Shown here: positions 7,755-16,749 of the stretch, piece after piece | Numbering within the stretch: position 1 is the first letter of the stretch | How the letters are laid out: every line of letters starts with the position of its first letter | Assembly: GCA_964612555.1 (NCBI GenBank) | Contig: CAZTBW010000007.1 | Location: forward strand, 1-64,000 | DNA length: 64,000 nt | Direction of reading: 5' to 3' | Source: DAOLCO01 sp964612555 | GTDB taxonomy: Bacteria > Bdellovibrionota_C > UBA2361 > SZUA-149 > DAOLCO01 | The notes under the pieces: generated by a model | What the model was told of the DNA's origin: nothing | The model's database searches: none | The model's input: only the letters and a program-made list of their open reading frames with translations | Position numbers and translations under genes: made by a program

Positions 7755-9122
7755 ATGTCAGTGATTGTTACTTCACCTACGAAAGTAGATCCCGTGGCTC
7801 TACTTATTGAAGCATCTGGTGGATCGAAATCTACAAAATTTAAAAGAAAGATTGGCGCAGAGCTGGAAACCTTTCTCCGTAAAGGAGGAAAGCTTGTAGA
7901 TGCGTCTCATTTTATTGCCTCTCACCCTAAACACCAGGGTGAGCTTAGAAAGCAGCAAGTTGAGTTTGGTGCTTCACCAATCGAGTTAGGAGGAAGATGT
8001 TTCTCTGATATGCTTCGGCAAGAGGAGAGATTCTATCAGCTCATAAGAGATGATGGATATTCTCCTTACCCTGCCGCTGTTTATTCTGACAGGCTTGAGA
8101 ATTTATCAAGGGCTGAGGTATCTTCTTACAGCCCAAGGTATTTGGAGTTTTGGGGTGTTTATCCTTCCCGAGTTAAGGGAGCAAAAGTTTTTGGCAAAGA
8201 AGTCAAAACTATAGCGCCTCTATTTGGACAGTCGTCTCATCAGTACCATCTGGGAGTTACGCCCGAAGAAATTCCACATGCACTGAATGTGGGGTATGCT
8301 GTTTCTGCTCCGGCGCTTGCACCTTTTGTTTCAGGGGGCAGATTTGATGGTATGGATAGAGGATATGCCTGTGTTCGACCTGAAATATGGAGACGGCTTT
8401 TCCCTGGAAGAACAGGAGTTTCTGCAAGAGGTTCCTGGGTTTCTTCGCTTAAAGAGCATCTTGAATTGATCAATGGATTTTCTGACTGGGTCAATCCAGA
8501 AGTAAGCCATGCGGATAAAATTGAGGGAGATCAAGGTTTACTTCAAAAGCTAAGAGATTTTAATCTCAAGGCAAGTACGCTGTGGCCTGATGTTAGGCTG
8601 AAATGGTTCATCGTAGATGATGAAGAGGTTCAGTACACCATTGAAGCCAGACACCAAGGTGCTTCTACTCTCCTTGATAACGTATCTGGCTTGGCATTTT
8701 GGACAGGTCTGATGAGGTACTTCATGGAGAACTTCGAGCAGGAAGAGTTCACTGAAAAGTTTGGTGAACATCGATTTGTTGAAGAAAATTTCATGAGCGT
8801 CGCGAAATCTGGATTTGATGCCAAAATCTTGTGGATAGGCAAGGAAGCGCAAGTTCGGGTTTCTGTAAAGGAACTTCTTCTGAATGAGCTGATTCCTTGT
8901 GCAAAAACAGGACTTGAATCTTCTGGAGTTTCTCCAGAAGAGATAAAGTACTTCCTGGATCCAGTTACAAGGACAGTTGAAACCGGACGTACTCTTGGGT
9001 CTTGGGTGAAAAGAACTGCAAAGCAGCATTCTAAGAAAGGTGCTTTGCGTATCGATCAAATTCTGATGGAATCTTTCCAGGAGAATTTTGATACAGGTCT
9101 CCCAATCTATCAGTGGGATTAG
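7755..9122 (+). CDS. Glutamate-cysteine ligase family 2-like (carboxylate-amine ligase)
   Basis: In this 455-residue protein the order of conserved segments follows the GCS2/YbdK family: SHQYHLGVTPEE near residue 160 (in place of the HVHVG motif), a segment with FVSGGRFDGMDRGYACVRP near 195 (family: spf-GxdTG-xSxR), PGRTGVSARGSW near 222, YTIEARHQGAS near 298 (family: TvEvRv), VEENFMSVAKSGFDAKI near 343 (family: ENrw-A-rhG), and a late ETGRTLGSWVK. GCS2 enzymes join an amino group to the gamma-carboxylate of glutamate using ATP. Lineage-specific differences in nearly every box mean the actual substrate may not be cysteine. It is a single gene with its own terminator and no neighbouring glutathione synthetase. 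Confidence 0.6.
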   Translation: MSVIVTSPTKVDPVALLIEASGGSKSTKFKRKIGAELETFLRKGGKLVDASHFIASHPKHQGELRKQQVEFGASPIELGGRCFSDMLRQEERFYQLIRDDGYSPYPAAVYSDRLENLSRAEVSSYSPRYLEFWGVYPSRVKGAKVFGKEVKTIAPLFGQSSHQYHLGVTPEEIPHALNVGYAVSAPALAPFVSGGRFDGMDRGYACVRPEIWRRLFPGRTGVSARGSWVSSLKEHLELINGFSDWVNPEVSHADKIEGDQGLLQKLRDFNLKASTLWPDVRLKWFIVDDEEVQYTIEARHQGASTLLDNVSGLAFWTGLMRYFMENFEQEEFTEKFGEHRFVEENFMSVAKSGFDAKILWIGKEAQVRVSVKELLLNELIPCAKTGLESSGVSPEEIKYFLDPVTRTVETGRTLGSWVKRTAKQHSKKGALRIDQILMESFQENFDTGLPIYQWD

Positions 9123-9148
9123 GCTAAGTTTAAACAATGATTTTTTTC

Positions 9149-9187
9149 GACCAGTAATGTTCTTTGCACGACTTTACTGGTCTTTTT
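9149..9187 (+). terminator. Rho-independent terminator after the GCS2-like gene
   Basis: A 9-bp perfect stem (GACCAGTAA at 9149-9157 and TTACTGGTC at 9174-9182) is followed immediately by TTTTT (9183-9187), 27 bp after the stop codon. Confidence 0.85.
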
Positions 9188-9290
9188 CTGACGATTTGTT
9201 TCGTATCTAAAATAATATTCTTAATTGCGATTTTGTTTGAATTTTTGTAGGTTTCTTAGAGTAAATTTTCACAATTAAAGGGAATGGTCT

Positions 9291-10049
9291 TTGTTAGAAA
9301 TAAAAAATATCTCATTCAGTATTGGTGAAAGTCAGATTCTTGATAATCTATCCTTTTCGATCAGGGAGGGGGAACGGGTTGGGGTGATTGGACCAAATGG
9401 TAGTGGGAAGACTACCATGTTTAACTGCATCTCTGGTTTTAATAAGCCTCAGTCGGGCAGTGTGAAGTATAACAATGAAGAACTGCTTTCGATGATTCCA
9501 TCGGCGAGGTCAAAGAGAGGGGTTGGCAGATTGTTTCAGAATTTTGGGATTTTTCGCTCTATGACGGTAGAGGAAAATATACTCATTGCTCTTGAAGCAC
9601 GTGCACGATCGGGTATTCTGGATAGTCTTTTCAGTAAGCGAAGATTTAAAACTGAAGTGGGAGAATATCTTTCGCGAGTAGGACTGGAATCAAAACGGCA
9701 CGACAAGGCAGGGAGTTTGTCAGGAGGGCAGTTACGCCTTCTTGAAATTATCAGACTCATTGCTTTTGGTGCGAATGTCTTTTTACTTGATGAGCCGACT
9801 GCGGGTGTTTCACCCAGAATGAAAATTACCATACTTGATTCACTGAAAGAACTTATTGACCCACGTGCTATGGTGCTGTTGATTGAGCATGATATTCGTT
9901 TCATTCAGGATCTTTGTGATCGTGTAATTGTATTAAATGGTGGGACAGTAGTGCTTGATGGTACTCCCCAGGAAGTACAACAAAATCCACTGCTTCAGGA
10001 AATCTATTTTGGTACGAGAAAAGAAGAAGAGGCAGTGTCAAATGCTTGA
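9291..10049 (+). CDS. livG: Branched-chain amino acid-type ABC transporter ATPase LivG
   Basis: The 252-residue cytosolic ATP-binding subunit has Walker A GPNGSGKTTMF near residue 37, a Q-loop region FQNFGIFRSMTVEENI, the ABC signature LSGGQLRLLE near 145, Walker B VFLLDEPTAG, and switch His in LIEHDIRFI. The C-terminal extension is the LivG-type tail (EVQQNPLLQEIYFG). The predicted start is TTG at 9291 with AAGGGA upstream. The gene overlaps the downstream permease by 8 bp. It heads an operon livG-livH-livM that lacks the second ATPase LivF and a binding protein. Exact substrate (branched-chain amino acid, urea or other) cannot be told. Confidence 0.85.
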   Translation: MLEIKNISFSIGESQILDNLSFSIREGERVGVIGPNGSGKTTMFNCISGFNKPQSGSVKYNNEELLSMIPSARSKRGVGRLFQNFGIFRSMTVEENILIALEARARSGILDSLFSKRRFKTEVGEYLSRVGLESKRHDKAGSLSGGQLRLLEIIRLIAFGANVFLLDEPTAGVSPRMKITILDSLKELIDPRAMVLLIEHDIRFIQDLCDRVIVLNGGTVVLDGTPQEVQQNPLLQEIYFGTRKEEEAVSNA

Positions 10050-10935
10050 TATCCTCCCTCAACTTCTTGTAAACGCACTTATTTCAGGTAGCCTTTATGC
10101 ACTTATGAGTTCCGGCTTGTCTTTGGCGTATGGGCTCCTTCGAGTGCTGAACTTTGCACATGGGCATTTAATGATGCTTGGTGCATATATTCTTCTCTAT
10201 ATGCTTTCTACGCTTGAGTATCCGCTCTGGCTTGCCGGATGTTTTACTTTTATTTTAATGATGGGCATCAGCATGCTCGTCTATAATCTTTTTGTACGAC
10301 CCTTTACCCGTTTTGATATGATTCTCACTCTTGTTACCACGCTTGCTCTTTCCAATATGCTGGAATCAATCGTATCAATTATTTTCGGAGTAAATGTTCA
10401 GTCCTACCCTATGTATTTTGGTTTTGATGGTTATGAGTTCTGGGGAATTTTTCTTAGCAAGATTCAGCTGATAATTATATTGAGTGCTCTGGCACTTCTT
10501 TTTCTCCTTGCATTGATAATCCATAAGACCCCCTTTGGCAGAACCGTTCGGGCACTTTCTGAAGACCCCTACGCTTCTCAGGGAATTGGTATCAGTCGTC
10601 AGCTAATTACTTATATTATTTTCACTGTCGGCATTTTGATGGCGGCGTTTTCAGGTATCATGCTTGGATATGAAACGAATCTTTCTCCTACTATGGGAGG
10701 AATTTTTACCATCAAGTGTTTTGCAGCAATGATTCTTGGAGGTCTGGGGAATCTCTGGGGTACTGTGCTTGGGAGTTATATTCTTGGGTTTCTTGAGAAC
10801 TTTGCAGTAGGGGTTGAAATAGGAGGGTATAGCATCCCCGCAGGGTATAAGGATGCAGTTGCGTTTGTGCTTATTCTTATAATTCTTCTTATCAAGCCCT
10901 ATGGACTTTTTGGAAAAGCGGAGCGGAGTTCCTGA
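10042..10935 (+). CDS. livH: Branched-chain amino acid-type ABC permease LivH
   Basis: The 297-residue membrane subunit starts at the ATG at 10042, which overlaps the end of livG. The longer frame from 9955 would overlap it far more and encodes an unlikely polar leader. Eight to nine hydrophobic helices are visible. Family signatures are LINGSLYALMSSGLSLAYG-like at the N-terminus (here LISGSLYALMSSGLSLAYG), LRVLNFAHGHLMMLGAY near 40, and AFSGIMLGYE, plus the permease loop AMILGGLGNLWGTVLGS near 230. It ends with the TGA that overlaps the ATG of livM. Confidence 0.87.
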   Translation: MLDILPQLLVNALISGSLYALMSSGLSLAYGLLRVLNFAHGHLMMLGAYILLYMLSTLEYPLWLAGCFTFILMMGISMLVYNLFVRPFTRFDMILTLVTTLALSNMLESIVSIIFGVNVQSYPMYFGFDGYEFWGIFLSKIQLIIILSALALLFLLALIIHKTPFGRTVRALSEDPYASQGIGISRQLITYIIFTVGILMAAFSGIMLGYETNLSPTMGGIFTIKCFAAMILGGLGNLWGTVLGSYILGFLENFAVGVEIGGYSIPAGYKDAVAFVLILIILLIKPYGLFGKAERSS

Positions 10936-11819
10936 TGGATATTTTAGCAAATGAATATGTCATTCATTTATTAATTCTGATTGCCATATATCTTATTCTT
11001 GCTCAGTCATTTAACCTTACTTGTGGGCTTGGGAGACTTCTGAATCTTGCGCATATCGCATCTTATGCAGTTGGTGCCTATGTTACTGCAATTCTGATGG
11101 TGGATTATTCTTATTCTTTTCCTTTTGCGGTATGTGCGAGCATGCTTTTCAGTGGTGGTTTTGCACTTCTTATTGGAGCCATCTCTCTTCGTCTTTCCGG
11201 GGATTATTTTGCAATTGGTACGCTTGCTTTTAGTTTTGTGATTTCTGCTCTTCTTATTAACTGGAAATCACTTACCAAGGGAGTGCTTGGTATTCCCGGT
11301 ATTCCAAGACCTGAATTTATGGAAAGTGCGGCATCTGAGAATGCTATCTTTCTTGGTTTTGCGTTTTTCTGCGCGTTTATTTCCCTTGTGATTCTTTGGG
11401 TGCTCTTTAATTCTAGAATAGGAAGAAACCTGAAGATGCAGTCAGAGCATCTTCCTGCAAGTCAGGCGTTGGGGATACCGCTTTTTCGTTTAAGGAATTT
11501 CAGTTTTGTTGTTTCATCAGTTTTTGCAGGGCTTGCCGGTAGTATTTTTGCGATTTATCTTACCTACATAGACCCAAGCTCCTTTGCCCTCCATGAGATG
11601 GTATTTGTGCTTACTATCGTCATTGTTGGAAGCCCAGGGTCGTTTTGGGGAGTATGTGGAGCCACCATCTTTCTTGTTCTTCTTCCCGAACCACTCCGAT
11701 TTCTTGACATAAACCCCTCAGTCCTGGGACCCGTACGTCAATTTCTTTATGCCCTGCTTTTATTTTTAGTAGTGTATGTTCGGAGAGAGAAACTCTTTCC
11801 TGTGAAGAGATTAGTGTAA
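10935..11819 (+). CDS. livM: Branched-chain amino acid-type ABC permease LivM
   Basis: This is the second permease subunit, 294 residues. The N-terminal motif LAQSFNLTCGLGRLLNLAHIA matches the LivM pattern (sln-l-G-G-slGha). The middle SGDYFAIGTLAFSF and KGVLGIPGIPRP segments and the loop VIVGSPGSFWGVCGATI (family: GG-Gt--Gp--GA) are typical. It starts in the TGATG overlap with livH, so translation is coupled. The operon ends here; a gene for LivF is absent, and the only Leu/Ile/Val-type binding protein in the window is 32 kb away at 43903-45003. Confidence 0.87.
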   Translation: MDILANEYVIHLLILIAIYLILAQSFNLTCGLGRLLNLAHIASYAVGAYVTAILMVDYSYSFPFAVCASMLFSGGFALLIGAISLRLSGDYFAIGTLAFSFVISALLINWKSLTKGVLGIPGIPRPEFMESAASENAIFLGFAFFCAFISLVILWVLFNSRIGRNLKMQSEHLPASQALGIPLFRLRNFSFVVSSVFAGLAGSIFAIYLTYIDPSSFALHEMVFVLTIVIVGSPGSFWGVCGATIFLVLLPEPLRFLDINPSVLGPVRQFLYALLLFLVVYVRREKLFPVKRLV

Positions 11820-11834
11820 ATGTGATTGAAAAAA

Positions 11835-11867
11835 CGCGAGGCTTTTTAGAAAATAAAAAACCTCGCG
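11835..11867 (-). terminator. Terminator for the minus-strand gene 11890-12912
   Basis: CGCGAGG (11835-11841) pairs with CCTCGCG (11861-11867), with T/A runs extending the stem inward. Read on the minus strand, the stem is followed by TTTTTT. It sits between the convergent livM and the hypothetical gene and may also slow + strand transcription. Confidence 0.75.
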
Positions 11868-11889
11868 CGATATTTGCCATAAATCAGAA

Positions 11890-12912
11890 TCAAAAAGAGA
11901 TTCTTTGTTTAAAAAGATTCCCCATTTCGATTACGAGTCCTGTTTTTTGTTCAGAAAGAGATACTTCTCGAAAAACCCAGTCGTAGTCAGGAGTGCCGGG
12001 TTCTATTTTGCACTCATTAATAGTTGAAAGGATTGTCGATCTGTGATTTCTTTCGGAAACTTGGATATTCAGGATAAACTTTTTGGAGTTATCCTCAAGA
12101 GAAAAGATATCCTCTATGTGGTTTTGGAATAAGCCGGTTCTTTTTAGACGCCTTTCCCCTTTGCGGTTTTCTGAATAAACCATGACCTCCTCTTTTAAAA
12201 AACTATACATTCGGCTTGGGCTTTTAGAGATACGAAAAGCCACGCTACGTGCGATATCATAAGAATGATCTAGTGCTTTTTTTTGAGCCTCACTTTTTGT
12301 TTGGAGAATAGGCTTGGGTGCCATTTTGTCCGAGCAATCAAGCCTCCATTCGTCTTCGTGATCGAGTCTCATATAGAAACACTGAAGCCCGATAAGGATC
12401 TTCATATAATCACGTGTAGCAGTGAAGCACTTTATGTGATCAACACTAATGGTTCTGTACGCACTTGAGTTTTGCGGCTTTCGGTGTCCTCTAATGAGGG
12501 TTGAAAAATTACGCAACTGATCATCCAGAAGTCTAAAGTATTTATACTCCTTATTCAGTTTCCAGAATGAGAGAAGACTCTTGATTGCATCAAGGTATAC
12601 ACTCACTCTGTTTAGTATCTCAAGAGTTTCAGAATTAAACAGCAGAGGAATAGGGTCTTCTGATTTTCCAGATCGAGTGATTCTCCCGATTTCTCCCCTG
12701 ATTTTTCTAAAATCATCTTCCCCACACGCTTCAAAGAGAAAGGACGCTTTCGCCCAACTGATAATGGCTAGAGCTTTTTCCTTATCTTTGTATGAGATCG
12801 GAATGGGAAAGCGTTCCTCCCCAAAAAAAAGTATAAACTCACCGAACAAGGTAATAACTTCTTGTGCGTTAAGTAGTGAAGCCAGCGCACGTATATAGTG
12901 TTTATGTGTCAT
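11890..12912 (-). CDS. Hypothetical protein, 340 aa
   Basis: I do not recognise a family. The protein is mixed-charge, soluble and mostly helical, with no signal peptide or membrane segment. The first 100 residues are Leu/Phe-rich and helical (ALASLLNAQEVITLFGEFIL), the middle contains DHIKCFTATRDYMKILIG, and the C-terminal third is more beta-like (KFILNIQVSERNHRSTI). Codon use looks like that of the neighbours. It is a single gene with a terminator on its 3' side and a long hairpin upstream. Confidence 0.6.
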   Translation of the reverse strand: MTHKHYIRALASLLNAQEVITLFGEFILFFGEERFPIPISYKDKEKALAIISWAKASFLFEACGEDDFRKIRGEIGRITRSGKSEDPIPLLFNSETLEILNRVSVYLDAIKSLLSFWKLNKEYKYFRLLDDQLRNFSTLIRGHRKPQNSSAYRTISVDHIKCFTATRDYMKILIGLQCFYMRLDHEDEWRLDCSDKMAPKPILQTKSEAQKKALDHSYDIARSVAFRISKSPSRMYSFLKEEVMVYSENRKGERRLKRTGLFQNHIEDIFSLEDNSKKFILNIQVSERNHRSTILSTINECKIEPGTPDYDWVFREVSLSEQKTGLVIEMGNLFKQRISF

Positions 12913-12984
12913 CTTTTACCCCTTTTCCATTTGGAGTACATGGATGCACGCGTCAAACCTGATAAGACAACCTTATTAGCCTCG

Positions 12985-13016
12985 CGTGGTTGGGTATTCA
13001 GAGATACCTAACCACG
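12985..13016. other. Long hairpin upstream of the 340-aa hypothetical gene
   Basis: CGTGGTTGGGTAT (12985-12997) pairs with ATACCTAACCACG (13004-13016): 13 positions with one mismatch and a 6-nt loop. It lies 73 bp before the minus-strand start at 12912. It has no T-run, so an operator or structured leader is more likely than a terminator. The rest of 12913-13184 shows no coding frame. Confidence 0.5.
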
Positions 13017-13184
13017 ACGAATAAACTTTCTTCCCAAAGTAAAATGTTGGTCTTATGTGCTGCATCATTTCTTGCGGGGAAGTGGTGAGAACAGCGTTTT
13101 TACAAGCCCATTGTATGATAAAGATAAAAGAGCAGTATTTATATCAAAATTAGTAAGGTATTGCAAATACAGTGTAGAATATGA

Positions 13185-14060
13185 CTATTTTTTCCAAAAC
13201 CTGATTCTTTTCAGGTCTGAGATTTCTATATAACAACTGTATGTTGAAACTATTGCAATTGAAAAAATTGATAGTCGTGAGAGGGCGCCGATTGAGGCGT
13301 GGAAGCCGATTCCCAGGAAAAGTCCCAGTAGTCTGGTTTTTTTGTTCCAGAGGAGGAAGGGGAGAGCAAATTCGATTGCGAGAGTTGCATCAGAGAGGAA
13401 GAAAAGGAGTTCATTATACTTCCATATTTCTTCCGGGGTAAATCGACCGTAATATGAAGCTAAATAAAAATAAACAGTCTCACCATTTTGCCAGTTATTA
13501 TTTATTATTTTATGAAATGCGGTAGTCCAGTAGATAACAAAAACCTGCCACTGAAGAAGTACCAAACCATATCTGGGTGCCATGGGGCAGTAGTTGTGGG
13601 CGTATTTCCTATAGCCGGCAAGTGACCAACTGCCATTAAGGGGGGATATTAAAACAATCAGGGAAAATATCTGAAGTATCATCTCATATCCGCAGGCAAC
13701 AGGGGGAATGTGATTTACATACGAAATAGTCCAGAGACAGACTGCAAAGGCAGATATTCTGGAAAATATACCAAGAGTGAGCAGTACACAGAAAAACGCC
13801 GAGATGAGAAAGATCAAATTTACTCCGAAAAGACTCTGTGCACCATCCAGGTAAAATAAAGAATAATTGGTAATTGAAAAATATCTCTTTGGATAGTGAG
13901 AGATGATACCCTGATCTGAAAAGATACTATGGCGTATGTCCCACATATCAATGATATTACAAAGGCTTGCAATGCCAAAACAGATTCGCATAAGGTCATA
14001 TCTTCTCATGTCAACATGAGAGAAAAAAGGAAGCAGGAAAAATTTTCTTAAGGATGACAT
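13185..14060 (-). CDS. HTTM-domain membrane protein (vitamin K-dependent gamma-carboxylase-like)
   Basis: The 291-residue protein has about seven to eight transmembrane helices. It opens with RYDLMRICFGIASLCNIIDMW, matching the start of HTTM-domain proteins, and continues with the typical helix-loop order: the ISHYPKRYFSI segment, then LVLLQWQVFVIYWTTAFHKI, then FALPFLLW. HTTM proteins are the bacterial relatives of vitamin K-dependent gamma-glutamyl carboxylase, but most lack known function. The upstream 185-residue gene overlaps by 13 bp, so the two are translationally coupled and probably act together in the inner membrane. Confidence 0.75.
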   Translation of the reverse strand: MSSLRKFFLLPFFSHVDMRRYDLMRICFGIASLCNIIDMWDIRHSIFSDQGIISHYPKRYFSITNYSLFYLDGAQSLFGVNLIFLISAFFCVLLTLGIFSRISAFAVCLWTISYVNHIPPVACGYEMILQIFSLIVLISPLNGSWSLAGYRKYAHNYCPMAPRYGLVLLQWQVFVIYWTTAFHKIINNNWQNGETVYFYLASYYGRFTPEEIWKYNELLFFLSDATLAIEFALPFLLWNKKTRLLGLFLGIGFHASIGALSRLSIFSIAIVSTYSCYIEISDLKRIRFWKK

Positions 14061-14605
14061 GAGGTTCTTCCGTAAGTATATTCTTGATATTTTCTGAATA
14101 TGTTATCTTTTCGTGCACTTGTCAGGTTTTGAAGATAGTCTTTCCCCATTACAAGTTTTACACTGTCGAACTCCTTGTTATAGGCATGAGAAGCGGCAGT
14201 ACAGACCTTTTTAAGGTATTGATCAAGGTACCATTTTTGTTTGTAACTGGAGCGAATAAAAAACAGCTCTTCCTTGAAGTGAGTACCGCTTTCTTTAAAC
14301 CCGGGAAGCATGGGAGGCAGAGTTAACCTATGACCTTCTTTATCTTTCAGTACCACTTTTATCTTATAGCTGTGCACAAGAGGTGCAGAGATAAACATCC
14401 TCCAGCCTTGAACAGCGCCTGCCATGTTAAGATACTTTGAGGTAAATGCACTTACTTTTTGAGAGACAGGGCCACGCTTTGGTATATTTTCAAAAATACT
14501 TGCAGAGATATGGAAAGTAAAAAGTATGCAAAAAATAATCTGAAAAGGGACTCGTGCCCTCTTTATGGATCTTTGGATAATTTTTTTTAGAGATGCGAAT
14601 TTCAT
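14048..14605 (-). CDS. Membrane-anchored partner of the HTTM protein
   Basis: The 185-residue protein has one N-terminal transmembrane segment (about residues 20-38, PFQIIFCILFTFHISASIF) followed by a periplasmic-looking domain with GWRMFISAPLVHSYKIKVV and a Trp/Tyr-rich stretch. Small single-span proteins often sit beside HTTM genes and this fits that pairing, but I cannot name a family with certainty. The C-terminus overlaps the start of the HTTM gene by 13 bp. Confidence 0.6.
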   Translation of the reverse strand: MKFASLKKIIQRSIKRARVPFQIIFCILFTFHISASIFENIPKRGPVSQKVSAFTSKYLNMAGAVQGWRMFISAPLVHSYKIKVVLKDKEGHRLTLPPMLPGFKESGTHFKEELFFIRSSYKQKWYLDQYLKKVCTAASHAYNKEFDSVKLVMGKDYLQNLTSARKDNIFRKYQEYTYGRTSCHP

Positions 14606-14676
14606 TTGGATAAAAAACTTTTACTCGATTTGTTAACACATTTTAGCGTTTACAGGTACTGTAAATTCTACAGGTT

Positions 14677-16470
14677 TTATAATAACTGATACTCAACCAT
14701 GGTTTTATAGAGCCCCGATTCTTTCATGAGGCTTTCATGGGTGCCCTTTTGGATGATTCTTCCTTCCTTCAGTACCAATACCTGATCAGCATGCTGAATA
14801 GTGCTGAGCCGATGGGCAATAATAAGTGTGGTTCTTCCTTTAAGAAGATGAGTGAGTGCCTCCTGAACTGCTTTTTCGTTCTGACTGTCAAGGGCGCTTG
14901 TTGCTTCATCAAGGATGAGAATGTCAGGGTTTTGAAGTAGTGCTCTCGCAATAGAAACTCTCTGGCGCTCTCCTCCGCTGAGGAGTACCCCCTTGTCTCC
15001 CAGCTGAGTCTCCAAGCCATCCGGAAGTCGTTTCAGGAGGTCTGTAAGACTTGCCTGATCAATAACTTCCATCAGCTGACCTTCAGAATATTCAGAAGTG
15101 CCATAGGTAATGTTATATCTCAGAGAAGCAGAAAACAGATGAACACTTTGATGAACAAAGGCGATATGACTTCTTAGTACTTCAGGTTCAATACGAGAAA
15201 CCGGGACTCCATTTAACAATATTTCCCCTGAGTCCGGTTCATACAATCTGGGGATTAAAGCTGCTATAGTTGACTTTCCACTTCCGGAAGGACCTACGAT
15301 GGCAAGGGTCTTCCCCGCTTCCATGGTGAAATCAAGAGAAGATAAGGCAGGGTGCTGAGGGCGGCTTGGATAGGCAAATGTGACATCTTTGAATGATATT
15401 TCAAAAGCAGATTTATCAAATATAACCTTCTCTTTTTTGTTCATATGGTGACTCAGTTCAGCTTCTCTATCCATGATTTCATAGATTCGTTCAGCGGCGC
15501 CAATTGATTGGACAAACTCTGCCCATGCATTAGTCAGGAACCCAAAGGAGACAGCGACTATGGTGCAATAAAGAAGAAAAGCAGTGAGGTCTCCGTTTGA
15601 AAGGGTGTTACCCAGTACCGCTGATATGCCAAACCAGAATACTACAGCTATACTTATATTAAGAATGGTCGCCATTGAAGCGCTGAAAAGTGCGGCAATG
15701 TGAGTTCTTTTAGATGCAACTGAAAGCGCGTTTTGTACCGTCTCTGAAAAACGTCTTGATTCTTTCTCTTCAGCATTAAATATTTTTACAGTCCTGATTC
15801 CATTAAGTGCTTCCTCAATTGAAACGGCAGAAGCCCCCAGAGCTTTTTGAACCTGCGTAGAAAGAGTTTTCAGTTTTTGTGACCAGAAGATGCTGAGTGC
15901 TACGAGGAGGGGTATCAGTACGAGAATTATTATACTTAATTTAACAGAGAGGTGCATCATAAGAGCCACTCCGCCAATTACCTGAATGGAATATCTAAGT
16001 ACGACCGAAATATTTACACTAAGTCCCCTTTGTACCGCCTCAGTATCAGCACTGACTCTGCTGAGAAGGTCTCCTGTGTTTGAGGTGTCAAAAAAAGTGA
16101 TGTTTTGACGCAGTAGTGCTTTTACAAGATCTTCCTTGAGTCGGGTAACTATTCTTAGTCCGGTTAATTGAAGAAAATAATGTCGGGCGTAAAAGAAACA
16201 GCCCTGAAGAAGGAATAGAAAAATAAGAAGTGTGGTAAGTTCGCTCAGGTACTCAGAAAGCCCTTCAATGGAACTTCTATCGAGAAATATTTTGATAATA
16301 TAAGGAAAGCTCAGGTTCAGGAGGCTCCCCCCCAGAAGAGCAAGAAGCCCATAAGTGAGTATTCTTATTTCAGGCTTCAGGAGTGCAATCAGACGAGGGG
16401 CAATTGATTTACACTGCTCAAGATTGAACGATGCTTTTTTATCCGGGATGGGAAGTGGGTGTGAAGCCAT
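14677..16470 (-). CDS. msbA: MsbA-like ABC exporter (fused TMD-NBD)
   Basis: The half-transporter has an N-terminal six-helix domain and a C-terminal ATPase: Walker A GPSGSGKST, ABC signature LLSGGERQRVSIARAL, Walker B ILILDEATSALD, and switch His in IIAHRLSTI. EALNGIRTVKIFNAEEKE is the usual coupling helix region. Such exporters flip lipid A core or other lipids. The open frame extends upstream to a TTG at 16557, but that start lies in the inverted-repeat element and encodes a poor leader. I therefore chose the ATG at 16470 (597 residues). Neither candidate has a strong Shine-Dalgarno sequence. A kdtA or lpxK neighbour is absent, so the lipid is uncertain. Confidence 0.82.
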   Translation of the reverse strand: MASHPLPIPDKKASFNLEQCKSIAPRLIALLKPEIRILTYGLLALLGGSLLNLSFPYIIKIFLDRSSIEGLSEYLSELTTLLIFLFLLQGCFFYARHYFLQLTGLRIVTRLKEDLVKALLRQNITFFDTSNTGDLLSRVSADTEAVQRGLSVNISVVLRYSIQVIGGVALMMHLSVKLSIIILVLIPLLVALSIFWSQKLKTLSTQVQKALGASAVSIEEALNGIRTVKIFNAEEKESRRFSETVQNALSVASKRTHIAALFSASMATILNISIAVVFWFGISAVLGNTLSNGDLTAFLLYCTIVAVSFGFLTNAWAEFVQSIGAAERIYEIMDREAELSHHMNKKEKVIFDKSAFEISFKDVTFAYPSRPQHPALSSLDFTMEAGKTLAIVGPSGSGKSTIAALIPRLYEPDSGEILLNGVPVSRIEPEVLRSHIAFVHQSVHLFSASLRYNITYGTSEYSEGQLMEVIDQASLTDLLKRLPDGLETQLGDKGVLLSGGERQRVSIARALLQNPDILILDEATSALDSQNEKAVQEALTHLLKGRTTLIIAHRLSTIQHADQVLVLKEGRIIQKGTHESLMKESGLYKTMVEYQLL

Positions 16471-16555
16471 GTATATTGCAGTCTTTTGGTGAAAATTCTG
16501 CAAAAGTATAGCATTAATATTATTCAGAGTAAAAATGCTATTGCCCCACCACCTC

Positions 16556-16683
16556 AAGAATAGGGACAGGGTACGCCTTTCGTCGAATGGCTCGCTCGGG
16601 AAGTGTGTACATTCGTAACTTGATTGGTCTCTTGCCCTCTCTGTGCTTGAGTCCGACGAAAGCCGTACCCTGTCCCTATTCTT
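16556..16683. repeat. Long inverted-repeat element, copy 2
   Basis: Arms of 30 bp (16556-16585 and 16654-16683) are complementary with one mismatch and enclose 68 bp. The loop resembles that of the element at 2609-2731, while the arm sequences of the two copies are unrelated. It lies just upstream of the msbA-like gene. Confidence 0.85.
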
Positions 16684-16749
16684 TGCCCCTCCTCCTTTGT
16701 TCTTTTCCTAGCAGCCTTTTTTGTTTTTGTTCCTCTTATATATGATTAT

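Noticed and set aside
9122..9140. GGCTAAGTTTAAAC shared by the end of the GCS2-like gene and the M1 tail (34832-34845)
   Set aside because: A 14-bp match is expected by chance within 64 kb, and no further similarity flanks it.
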